A DNA stretch of 45,360 nucleotides from Paenibacillus gorillae (GTDB taxonomy: Bacteria > Bacillota > Bacilli > Paenibacillales > Paenibacillaceae): positions 1 through 45,360 of the forward strand of contig NZ_CBVJ010000144.1 in the NCBI RefSeq assembly GCF_000513275.1, read 5' to 3'. Positions 1 through 6,908 of the stretch are shown piece by piece (the first letter of the stretch is position 1; each line of letters opens with the position of its first letter). Made by a program: the position numbers and the translations under genes. Below the pieces are notes generated by a model that had not been told where the DNA came from, did not search any database, and saw nothing but the letters and a program-made list of their open reading frames with translations.

Positions 1-25
1 CAGGCGGCAGAGATTCTGTCGCTTA

Positions 26-54
26 TTTACATTTATTGTCGAATCATATAGAAT
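26..54 (+). promoter_or_regulatory. sigma-A promoter of the EAL gene
   Basis: TTTACA (26-31), a 17-base spacer and TAGAAT (49-54) form a plausible vegetative promoter about 57 bases before the EAL gene start. No other element is seen in the first 110 bases. Confidence 0.5.
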
Positions 55-110
55 GAGAACAATATTGATGGAAGAAAATATAACATGCATATAACGCAGA
101 GGAGAGCGCA

Positions 111-1331
111 ATGACCATTACCAGTAATGATTTGCCGAAAGCGCTCGGCTTGGACAATGAATTCTTGGCTGCGTTCTATCAACCAATTATAGCGATGGAT
201 ACGAGGAAAATTGCGGGTTATGAAGTGTTAGGGAGGGCGTGCTCGGAAGAAGGCTCGGTACGCAGTCTGGGGCCTTTCTTTGGCGATGCATCCGTCGCGG
301 ATGAGGATCATATTGCAGTAGATCGTATTTTACGAGAGCAGGCCATGAGTAAACTTAGCGAGAATGATTCGCCTCCCTTGCTGTTCATTAATTTAAAACC
401 TAATTGGATTCAGCGCTATTCCGATGCAGGTGAGCTGTACACACTGAGCCTCATTGATAAATACGGTATTGATCCGCGCCGGATCGTCATCGAGATTACG
501 GAAGAAGCGTTCCACGGCTCCAGAGAGGAGCTGCGCAAGGTCATCGACCTTTATCGGTCCAGAGGTTGTTTAATTGCAATTGATGATGTGGGCAGCGGCT
601 TCAGCAGCACGGGACGGATCGCCCATATCCAGCCGAATATCCTGAAAATTGATATGCATATGATCAAACGGAGCGGGACTCATGACGGCTATCTGGGAGC
701 TCTGCGCTCCTTCTCTGCGCTTGCAGAGCAGATCGGCGCTTCGCTGCTTGCCGAAGGTGTCGAGACACGAGAAGACCTGGAACGGGCGATTGAGGCAGGC
801 GCACGTTATGTGCAGGGCTTTCTTTTCTCGCGAGCAGAACCGGAGTTCCAAGCTGTGCACCGTTTTGCTCCGCTGCTGGAGGAGGAACTGGATGCGCATT
901 TGCGCAAGCATCTTCTGTCGGAGCAATATTGGCAGCAGCAATCCCGGCAGCTTGCCGCTCAGATTGATCTTATGGTGCAGGAGCAAGGCTATTATGAGCA
1001 CAAGGATGTGTGGATTCGCGAGCTGCTTCCCAAGCTTCAGGACAACTGTATCCGTGTCTATCTATGTCGTGATGACGGCATTCAGCTGTCCTCCAACTTT
1101 TCGCGTATAACGGATCAGGAATGGCGGCAGGAGGATGAATTTCGAGGAGCGAACTGGAGCTGGCGGCCGTATTTTGTCCCGAATCTTGTACAGCTGAGTG
1201 AGTTACGGCCGACGATCGTATCACGCGTCTACACCGATCTGGAGTCGCATGCGTGGATTCGGACGATATCGGTGCTCGCTGGTCCTGGACTTATCCTATT
1301 TGCTGACATAAAGGCGCCAGACACGGATTAA
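111..1331 (+). CDS. ykuI: EAL domain c-di-GMP protein, YkuI-like
   Basis: The 406-residue protein has an N-terminal EAL domain (about residues 15-250) and a C-terminal region like the PAS-fold YkuI_C sensor domain (about 275-400). EAL signature elements are present: EVLGR in place of EALLR, the INLKP asparagine, EITEE, DDVGSG, the LKID lysine and AEGVET, so metal and c-di-GMP binding look intact. Its length matches B. subtilis YkuI (about 407 residues), which binds c-di-GMP but has shown little hydrolysis, so a receptor role is as likely as a phosphodiesterase one. No membrane segment or signal peptide is visible, so it should be cytoplasmic. Start ATG is preceded by GAGGAGAG. Its last 36 bases overlap the convergent GNAT gene. 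Confidence 0.85.
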   Translation: MTITSNDLPKALGLDNEFLAAFYQPIIAMDTRKIAGYEVLGRACSEEGSVRSLGPFFGDASVADEDHIAVDRILREQAMSKLSENDSPPLLFINLKPNWIQRYSDAGELYTLSLIDKYGIDPRRIVIEITEEAFHGSREELRKVIDLYRSRGCLIAIDDVGSGFSSTGRIAHIQPNILKIDMHMIKRSGTHDGYLGALRSFSALAEQIGASLLAEGVETREDLERAIEAGARYVQGFLFSRAEPEFQAVHRFAPLLEEELDAHLRKHLLSEQYWQQQSRQLAAQIDLMVQEQGYYEHKDVWIRELLPKLQDNCIRVYLCRDDGIQLSSNFSRITDQEWRQEDEFRGANWSWRPYFVPNLVQLSELRPTIVSRVYTDLESHAWIRTISVLAGPGLILFADIKAPDTD

Positions 1332-1856
1332 GAATGAGGCTCGAAAAACCATGCAGTGGAACGAAGCGGCACCGCGGGGCGTAGGACGGATATAGGTATC
1401 GTCAATACGGAAGCCTGCTTTCTCGTAGGCGCGAATGGCTCGGAAATTCCAGATCAGCACCTCAAGATCTACCGTGCAATCTGGGCGCAGGCGCAGCGCC
1501 TCTTGCGAGACGAGGGCGGCGACAACGGCGCCAAGACCCCGGCTGCATAAATCGGGGCGTAGACCCATGCCGAGCCTCGTGACGCCTGACATCGGAAACA
1601 GCTGCGCAAAGCCAATCAGCTCTTGGTCATTGTTGACGATGGCCCTATATTGCTGCTGTCTGAGGACGGGATCGCCGAATTCGATTCCGTCCTGTTTCAT
1701 TTGATGCCAGCTTGGCCATTCATAGAGACGGTATGGCGATTCGTAGCTCCAGCTGCAAATTTGCTCAGCATAACGAATTTCCAGCGGAATGATGGTCATA
1801 ACGGCTGGCAGTGGTTTATAATGTAAGGATGGCAAGCCGGAAAATAATTCAGTCAT
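1296..1856 (-). CDS. GNAT family N-acetyltransferase
   Basis: The 186-residue product fits the Gcn5-related acetyltransferase fold: the acetyl-CoA loop is recognisable as CSRGLGAVV (about residue 105), followed by the beta5/alpha4 signature NFRAIRAYEKAGF near residue 137. It resembles RimJ/RimL-type enzymes, but the substrate cannot be deduced. The chosen ATG at 1856 has AAAGGGAG 11 bases upstream; the in-frame ATG at 1799 has no ribosome binding site. The 3' end overlaps the convergent EAL gene, so the C-terminal tail (last ~12 residues) is unlikely to be conserved. No terminator is seen between the convergent pair. Confidence 0.8.
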   Translation of the reverse strand: MTELFSGLPSLHYKPLPAVMTIIPLEIRYAEQICSWSYESPYRLYEWPSWHQMKQDGIEFGDPVLRQQQYRAIVNNDQELIGFAQLFPMSGVTRLGMGLRPDLCSRGLGAVVAALVSQEALRLRPDCTVDLEVLIWNFRAIRAYEKAGFRIDDTYIRPTPRGAASFHCMVFRASFLIRVWRLYVSK

Positions 1857-1924
1857 GGGACGACAGCTCCCTTTTATAGAAGATTTTGAAGGACGCGAGG
1901 CTGGTAATCGCGATTCCTGTTCCT

Positions 1925-1954
1925 TTTACAATCGAAAACAATAGGCTTTATTAT
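1925..1954 (+). promoter_or_regulatory. promoter of the MFS gene
   Basis: TTTACA (1925-1930), an 18-base spacer and TATTAT (1949-1954) lie 55 bases before the MFS start at 2009. Confidence 0.45.
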
Positions 1955-2008
1955 TATACGCTCCTTCGTTCGTTAGAAGGACTATCCTTTCAAGGAGATT
2001 TTAATGAC

Positions 2009-3269
2009 ATGCGGAAATTGTTATGGCTCGGATGCTTGTCTTATCTGGTAATCGGCCTGGCTCACGTCATTGGCGGAGCTGTGCTGGAGCAAATGATGGC
2101 GAAGTACGGACTGTCTTACAGGGACAGCGGACAATGGATTATGAATCAGTTTCTCGGATTTCTCGTCGGTGTGCTGATCGCACCAACCATTACTTCGAAA
2201 GTGGGCAAAAGAGGCGGCGTGCTGATTGCCATCGGTTTGCTCACAATAAGCGAGGCGGCTTACAGCCTATTGCCTCCATGGGGCCTAATGCTCGCAATAG
2301 CGCCTTTCGCCGGCTTTGGCTTTGGCATGACGGAAGCGGTCGTTGGGGCAATGGTTATCGACATGGCGACGCAGAACGGCAAAGCATCGGCTATGAGCCG
2401 GGTGGAAACCTTTTTCGGAATCGGTGCTTTTCTGATGCCGACGATGGCAGGGCTGCTTATACGCCATGATATATGGCAGCTTTCTTTTCCAGTGTTGGCC
2501 GCGATGTCGGGTATTATGTTCATCCTGTGGCTGACGATGCAGTTCGGAGGCGAGATTGACGACCGGATCAGCTTTCATGGACGGCTTGGCGATCAGCCGC
2601 CGCAAGGGGCTGTTAGCATGGAACGGAGCCAAGACAATAATACCTCGGCAGGTGTTCGAAAAGGCGGCTTGTTAGGCTATCACCCGCAAACGCTGCCAGT
2701 TTTTACTGCTGGGCTCGTTATTCTTCATGGTCTATGTCGGAATGGAGATGAGTTTCTCCAACTATTTGCCGTCCATTCTAATCGAGCAATCCAATGTCGC
2801 GGCGGCCAGCGCACCCGCTGCGCTTAGCTTGTTCTGGGGGACGATGATTGCTGGCCGGTTGTTTGCCGGCCGTCTGGCAGACTGGGCAGGGTATTCCCGT
2901 TATTTGCTGTTTGCGACGGCGGGAGCGGCTGTCGTGTTCGTGGGCATGGCGATTACAGGCCAGCTGACCACGATGATTGTGTTAATCGGTCTGAGCGGTC
3001 TATTCTTCTCAGGCGTGTTTGGAATCGCTCTCGTCTATGCGAATGAGCAGATTCCCGGCATGACCGAGCGAACGACGAGCCTGCTCGTTGCCTCCGGGGG
3101 GCTGGGCGGTGCATTGTTCCCGAGGCTGACGGGCTGGATGATGGATCGCTTTGGTGCAGGCAACACGCTATGGATGCTAGGCGGATCAATCATCTTGCTG
3201 TTTGCGATACTGCTGGTTATGCTGGTGTTTGGCAGACGGCAGCATGCTCGCGGGCGCTTGGAATGGTGA
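2009..3269 (+). pseudogene. MFS transporter interrupted by a frameshift
   Basis: Two overlapping frames together encode one major facilitator superfamily permease of about 419 residues, the family's normal size. The first frame (from ATG 2009, with AAGGAG at 1992) carries the N-terminal membrane helices and a central loop, then loses hydrophobic sense after residue ~231 and stops at 2827. The second frame resumes a helix starting LLLGSLFFMVYVG and runs to 3269. The switch fits one extra T in the run of five T at 2700-2704: skipping one T joins the helices smoothly. Substrate is not identifiable; the layout resembles sugar/FucP-like permeases. It may be a recent pseudogene or a homopolymer sequencing error, since both halves otherwise look well kept. 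Confidence 0.8.
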
Positions 3270-3510
3270 GAAGGTAAATAGCGAACTGGCTTCGCTGATT
3301 AACGAAGCAAAGTTCGTTGGAAGGCAATTGATGATCATCATATAGGATTACAGCGAAGCAAAATGCGCTATTCGGGAACCTGAGTTCTCGAATAGCGCAT
3401 TTTTGTTCGTTGCAGCAGTGAGGGAGTGGCAGGGTAGTAACTGTAGCGAAAGTTAGTTCGCTAGATAGCGAAGGCGGTTCGTTATGGGCAGGGTGGGGAG
3501 AAGGTGGGAG
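3270..3510. repeat. cluster of TAGCGAA/TTCGCTA hairpins
   Basis: This intergenic stretch holds at least four short inverted repeats built from the same word: AGCGAA..TTCGCT (3280-3296), AACGAA..TTCGTT (3301-3318), TAGCGAA..TTCGCTA (3444-3463) and TAGCGAA..TTCGTTA (3466-3484), with the longer hairpin at 3361-3402 between them. No coding frame is convincing here. Confidence 0.7.
3361..3405 (+). terminator. intrinsic terminator after the MFS gene
   Basis: A perfect 14-base stem (3361-3374 with 3389-3402), extended by an inner GAAC/GTTC pairing, is followed by a T run interrupted by G. The A run on the left makes it possibly bidirectional. Confidence 0.75.
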
Positions 3511-3550
3511 GAGGAGCTACGTCAAATGTAGTTCTAACGTCCATGTTGGG

Positions 3551-3579
3551 TTGAAAACTGCTAAGAATTTCTCTATAAT
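3551..3579 (+). promoter_or_regulatory. strong sigma-A promoter upstream of the VOC gene
   Basis: TTGAAA (3551-3556), exactly 17 bases, then TATAAT (3574-3579). The transcript would have a leader of about 105 bases before the VOC start. Confidence 0.7.
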
Positions 3580-3598
3580 AGAAAATAGATATATAAAA

Positions 3599-3624
3599 TG
3601 AAACATAGTTTCACTTAATGAAAC
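3599..3624 (+). promoter_or_regulatory. TGAAAC inverted-repeat operator candidate
   Basis: TGAAAC-ATA-GTTTCA (3599-3613) is a perfect palindrome, followed after five bases by a third half-site TGAAAC (3619-3624). It lies just downstream of the expected transcription start, a usual place for a repressor. No regulator gene is adjacent. Confidence 0.5.
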
Positions 3625-3691
3625 TAATAATGGGGTTGGGTGTAGAGAACAACACCAAGAAACCACTACGACATGACTCGAAAAGGCGGCG

Positions 3692-4096
3692 ATGATTGTG
3701 GCCTTCGCATTCACGGGAATTGATCATGTACAGCTGGCGGCGCCGGAGGGGTGTGAGCAGGAGGCGCGGACGTTCTATGCCGGGCTGTTACGCTGGCAAG
3801 AGCTTGAAAAACCGGTTGTGCTACAGAAACGGGGCGGTGTTTGGTTTCAATGCGGCCTGCATCAGGTGCATATCGGCGTGCAGCCGGAATTTGTTCCTGC
3901 GAGGAAGGCGCATCCGGCATTCAGGGTAAAAGATATTGCAGCCTTGCAAAGCTGGCTGCAGGCACACGGTGTTGAGACAATTGCGGACGACAGCAGGCTG
4001 GGTGAGGGATTGGAACGTTTTTACGCCAATGATCCTTTCGGCAATCGGTTGGAATTTATCGAATGGGAGCGTGAAGTCAATGGGAAGCAGCAATAG
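3692..4096 (+). CDS. VOC family (glyoxalase-like) protein
   Basis: A 134-residue protein of the vicinal oxygen chelate superfamily: it opens with FTGIDHVQLAAP, the typical first beta strand with a metal-ligand histidine, and ends with NDPFGNRLEFIEW, the closing strand with a conserved glutamate. It is a single glyoxalase/bleomycin-resistance-like module, probably a dimer. The substrate is unknown. The ribosome binding site before ATG 3692 is poor (AAGGCGG very close to the start); a 24-codon reading frame upstream (3618-3695) overlaps the start as ATGA, so coupling is possible but unproven. Its end overlaps the next gene by 17 bases, suggesting co-transcription. Confidence 0.82.
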   Translation: MIVAFAFTGIDHVQLAAPEGCEQEARTFYAGLLRWQELEKPVVLQKRGGVWFQCGLHQVHIGVQPEFVPARKAHPAFRVKDIAALQSWLQAHGVETIADDSRLGEGLERFYANDPFGNRLEFIEWEREVNGKQQ

Positions 4097-4844
4097 CAAA
4101 GAGAGATTTTCGAACCGGGTAGAAAACTACGTGAAGTATCGTCCGGGTTATCCGATCGAAGCGCTTGACTATCTGTACTCTGACGTGGGCTTGAATGCCA
4201 GCTCACAAGTTGCTGATCTTGGAGCAGGCACGGGGATCTTCTCCAAGCTGCTGCTGGAGCGCGGCAGCGAGGTTATTGCTGTCGAGCCCAATCAGGCGAT
4301 GCGGGAAGCGGCGGATAAGGAATTAGGCGGCTTGCCGAACTACCGATCTGTTGCCGCTGCTGCGGAGACGACGGGCTTGCCGGAGCACTCGGTTGATTTT
4401 ATCGTATGCGCACAATCCTTCCATTGGTTTGACCGGCCTGCAGCTCAAGCCGAATTTCACCGCATACTAAAGCCTGGCGGCAAAGCAGCTCTGATCTGGA
4501 ACTCCAGGCTTACAAGCGGTACGCCTTTCCTGGAAGGGTATGAGGAGCTGCTGCGTCTTTATAGCACCGACTATAAGCAAATGACTCATAAGAACATTTC
4601 GGCAGATCAGCTGCGGACGTTCTTCCGCGAGAACAGAATGCAGGAAGCGACATTTACGAATGGCCAATTGTTGAACCGCGAGGAGCTGCTCGGCCGGGCG
4701 CTTTCTTCATCTTACGTACCTGCAGAGGGAGAACCCAACCATGAGCGGTTGAAGGAGGAGCTAAGTCAGCTCTTCGAACGTACGAATGTGACCGGTCACG
4801 TAAGCTTCGACTATCAAACCGAGATTTTCTGGGGAGAGGTGTAG
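4080..4844 (+). CDS. class I SAM-dependent methyltransferase
   Basis: The 254-residue protein has the Rossmann-type methyltransferase motifs: motif I DLGAGTGIFSKLL (about residue 42), an acidic residue after the second strand (AVEPN), and a motif resembling FIVCAQSFHWFD, typical of the Methyltransf_11 / TAM-like group. It has no membrane segment. The start at ATG 4080 inside the end of the VOC gene is chosen because homology begins there and GGGAG lies about 10 bases upstream; an open frame continues further upstream but only as a shadow of the VOC gene. Substrate unknown; pairing with a VOC protein suggests a small-molecule role, which is inference. Confidence 0.82.
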   Translation: MGSSNSKERFSNRVENYVKYRPGYPIEALDYLYSDVGLNASSQVADLGAGTGIFSKLLLERGSEVIAVEPNQAMREAADKELGGLPNYRSVAAAAETTGLPEHSVDFIVCAQSFHWFDRPAAQAEFHRILKPGGKAALIWNSRLTSGTPFLEGYEELLRLYSTDYKQMTHKNISADQLRTFFRENRMQEATFTNGQLLNREELLGRALSSSYVPAEGEPNHERLKEELSQLFERTNVTGHVSFDYQTEIFWGEV

Positions 4845-4886
4845 CGCCTCGACGTCAAGAAACAGGTAACCATCTGGCAATACAAC

Positions 4887-4938
4887 AACAAAGCCGCAAG
4901 TCGTACTGCCCAGAGGACATACGGCTTGCGGCTTTGTT
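4887..4938. terminator. bidirectional intrinsic terminator
   Basis: A 19-base stem with a single mismatch (4887-4905 with 4920-4938) sits between the convergent methyltransferase and NlpC/P60 genes; short T/A runs flank it on both strands. Confidence 0.75.
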
Positions 4939-4987
4939 AGTGAGACCTTCCGACGCACTTCACAGGATGAAGCCGCGTAAGCGGGCT

Positions 4988-5455
4988 CTATTGTTCGTCA
5001 GCATATTTCTCAGAAGTAGTCGTATCCATAACACGACGAGCGGTTACATAACGAGACTCGTAATAGGAGTCACTAAGTTTACTAATTGTAACGCCTCTGC
5101 TGGACGAAGAGTGGGCAAACTTTCCATCGCCGACATAGATGCCGACATGAGAAATGCTTTTGCCATTCGTATTGAAGAATACGAGATCGCCAGCATTCAG
5201 GTCGCTTTTTGCAACCTTTTTACCCATTTGAGCTTGAGAACCGGAAGTGCGAGAAAGCTCGATTCCCATTTTCTCAAAAACATAGGATGTGAATCCCGAG
5301 CAATCAAAGCCTTTCGTGGACGTGCCGCCCATCAGATATGGCGTACCGATAACATCATCGATAATGCCGTCCATTTTGGAATCCGCGAACACGCTGCCTG
5401 CTTGAAAAGCGAGTAGCAACAGGAGTCCAGCTAGCATTGCAGTAACCTTTTTCAA
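4988..5455 (-). CDS. NlpC/P60 cell-wall endopeptidase, secreted
   Basis: A 155-residue protein with an N-terminal signal peptide (about residues 1-24, ending FADS) and a minimal NlpC/P60 domain. The catalytic cysteine is in DCSGF, the two histidines are in SHVGIYVG and FAHSSSS. Such enzymes cleave the gamma-D-glutamyl-diaminopimelate bond of peptidoglycan stem peptides. There is no SH3 or LysM binding domain. The start codon is TTG (5453-5455), with GGAAGGGG about 11 bases upstream; no ATG fits. A c-di-AMP riboswitch and a promoter lie directly upstream, matching the known link between c-di-AMP and wall hydrolases. Confidence 0.92.
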   Translation of the reverse strand: MKKVTAMLAGLLLLLAFQAGSVFADSKMDGIIDDVIGTPYLMGGTSTKGFDCSGFTSYVFEKMGIELSRTSGSQAQMGKKVAKSDLNAGDLVFFNTNGKSISHVGIYVGDGKFAHSSSSRGVTISKLSDSYYESRYVTARRVMDTTTSEKYADEQ

Positions 5456-5465
5456 AACGGTAAAG

Positions 5466-5628
5466 CCCCTTCCGATGCCGACGAGGTTAGCTGTGGGGTT
5501 CGGTTGAAGGATCCCTATGATTTCTCAGGCGTCCGTGCTTACCCGGCGCGGCCGGTGCAGACGTCGAAATCAATTCACCCAGAGTGGTTCCCCCGTTTCC
5601 AGTACAAGGAATTAGGCAAGCTTTTTAT
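5466..5628 (-). promoter_or_regulatory. c-di-AMP riboswitch (ydaO-yuaA type)
   Basis: On the minus strand the hallmark segments of the ydaO-yuaA class appear in order: AGCTTGCCTAATTCC, GGGGGAACCA, GGGTGAATTGATTTC, then CCGAACCCC, CAGCTAACCTCGTCGGC and ATCGGAAGG. It precedes a wall hydrolase, a classic regulon member. The class usually turns expression off when c-di-AMP is bound. Here no T run follows the aptamer; instead the 3' strand (GGAAGGGGCTTT) is also the Shine-Dalgarno of the hydrolase and can pair with the 5' end (AAAGC...CC...TTCC), which suggests translational control. The class assignment is firm, the mechanism is inference. Confidence 0.92.
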
Positions 5629-5682
5629 GTACTTGGGAAATATTCGTTTTTTTCGCAAATCTCCTCCTCCAACTGGCAAATT

Positions 5683-5711
5683 CTAATAATTCTCATGTAA
5701 CCTTTTGCCAA
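5683..5711 (-). promoter_or_regulatory. promoter of the riboswitch/NlpC unit
   Basis: On the minus strand TTGGCA (5711-5706), 17 bases, TATTAG (5688-5683). Transcription would start near 5676, leaving about 48 bases before the aptamer. Confidence 0.6.
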
Positions 5712-6010
5712 AAACACGCGTTTTCATTAATTTCATTGACTGATTATGTGCTTTTATGGGGTACGACGATTAAAAAATCAATAACTATTTAATTTACTAT
5801 GTGTGAAGAAGAGAGAATATGTGGAGCAATCGAAGAGAGTGCTCTCATGTAAGCGGGTACAAGCACAGAACGCGGCAGGAATTCGGAGGTAACAAAGCCA
5901 GCAATGGCAAGGGAAGGACAAGCATAGACGGCATTCGACAGTGATAAAAGTGATGCTTCAATTCTAATACTTCTAATTTTTATAATAGAGCAGACAGACA
6001 GGCGTGACAA
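5712..6010. other. gap with no recognised gene
   Basis: About 300 bases without a supported gene. A 73-codon open frame on the minus strand (5789-6010) has no good ribosome binding site or recognisable domain, and I do not call it. The stretch is richer in A+T than its surroundings. Confidence 0.5.
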
Positions 6011-6024
6011 GCTGCCAAAAGCCC

Positions 6025-6051
6025 AAAAAAACGCCGGGGACTACCCCGGCG
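6025..6051 (-). terminator. intrinsic terminator of the M1 peptidase operon
   Basis: On the minus strand CGCCGGGG (6051-6044) pairs with CCCCGGCG (6039-6032), a four-base loop, followed by seven T (6031-6025). Confidence 0.92.
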
Positions 6052-6077
6052 CTTGCATATTTGCTGCCTATTCGATG

Positions 6078-6896
6078 TTATTCCTGCGTCCTCGACTGCA
6101 AACAATCGTATTGTGCGCAAATGGTCCATACTTTCATCATCGTTCGAATGAGATGATAGCCTTGATGAAGAATTAACGCAAACAGCCCAGCCCAGATTAA
6201 GGAAACGCTAGTGACGCAAAGCGCGATGCCGATGCCAATGGCCCACATAAGCAGCGAGACCCCGGTGAAGGGGGCGATATGGCGCACTGCATGCCAGAGG
6301 GTATTGAATACCCCGCTGCCAGAAGCGGCGCCGAACTGCATAGAGAGGACCAGCAGATGGAGCAGTACACTCCACAGCAGCCATGCAGCGGCTCCAGGCA
6401 ATACCGTTTGCAGGAGGCTGCCCATCGTGCCGCTTTTCAGCAGCGCTTGGAGCCCCGCCGGCAGAAGCCACCATGCCGGCGCCAAGGCAAGAAGCGTCTT
6501 GACCCAGTAGAGCAGCATAACCGGCTTCCAGGTGCTGCGAATGCCTTCAATGAATTTCGTTCCGCTCTCATCAGTTGCATGGTGCAGGGAGTAGAATAAT
6601 CCGGCATTGAACAGCGGCGTAAGCAGCATGCGGGCTAGGAATAACCCGCCAAACATCCATAAATAAGGATGAATGAGGTCTGTCTTCATCAATTGGAACT
6701 GGGCTTCGCTAAAAAATAGCCGGACTGCCGAAGGAGGCAGCGCATCGCCCGGGAAACGCCGCAGAAGCGGCGTGACGACCGAATCGACGAACCGGTAAAG
6801 GAAGAAGCCCCATAACAGCTGGTACAGAAACAATAGAATGATAATATTCATGTGCTTGACTGCCAGTCGCCAGCCTTGCTTCATATGCATTTTCAA
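6078..6896 (-). CDS. polytopic membrane protein of unknown function
   Basis: A 272-residue protein with about six hydrophobic segments (roughly residues 16-36, 77-100, 127-148, 165-190, 205-222 and 224-245). I do not recognise a family. The start is TTG at 6896 with TAGGAGGG seven bases before it; the ribosome binding site overlaps the stop codon of the upstream M1 peptidase gene, so the two are an operon and probably translated together. A strong terminator ends the unit. It might anchor, assist or regulate the secreted peptidase, but nothing in the sequence proves it. Confidence 0.75.
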   Translation of the reverse strand: MKMHMKQGWRLAVKHMNIIILLFLYQLLWGFFLYRFVDSVVTPLLRRFPGDALPPSAVRLFFSEAQFQLMKTDLIHPYLWMFGGLFLARMLLTPLFNAGLFYSLHHATDESGTKFIEGIRSTWKPVMLLYWVKTLLALAPAWWLLPAGLQALLKSGTMGSLLQTVLPGAAAWLLWSVLLHLLVLSMQFGAASGSGVFNTLWHAVRHIAPFTGVSLLMWAIGIGIALCVTSVSLIWAGLFALILHQGYHLIRTMMKVWTICAQYDCLQSRTQE

Positions 6897-6908
6897 GGAA
6901 TATCCCTC

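Noticed and set aside
570..1224. Long open frames antisense to and out of frame with the EAL gene
   Set aside because: They have no ribosome binding site or domain pattern and are explained by the coding bias of the EAL gene.
5789..6010. 73-codon frame on the minus strand in the gap upstream of the NlpC gene
   Set aside because: No ribosome binding site, no recognisable domain, and low-complexity hydrophobic wording; not enough to call a gene.
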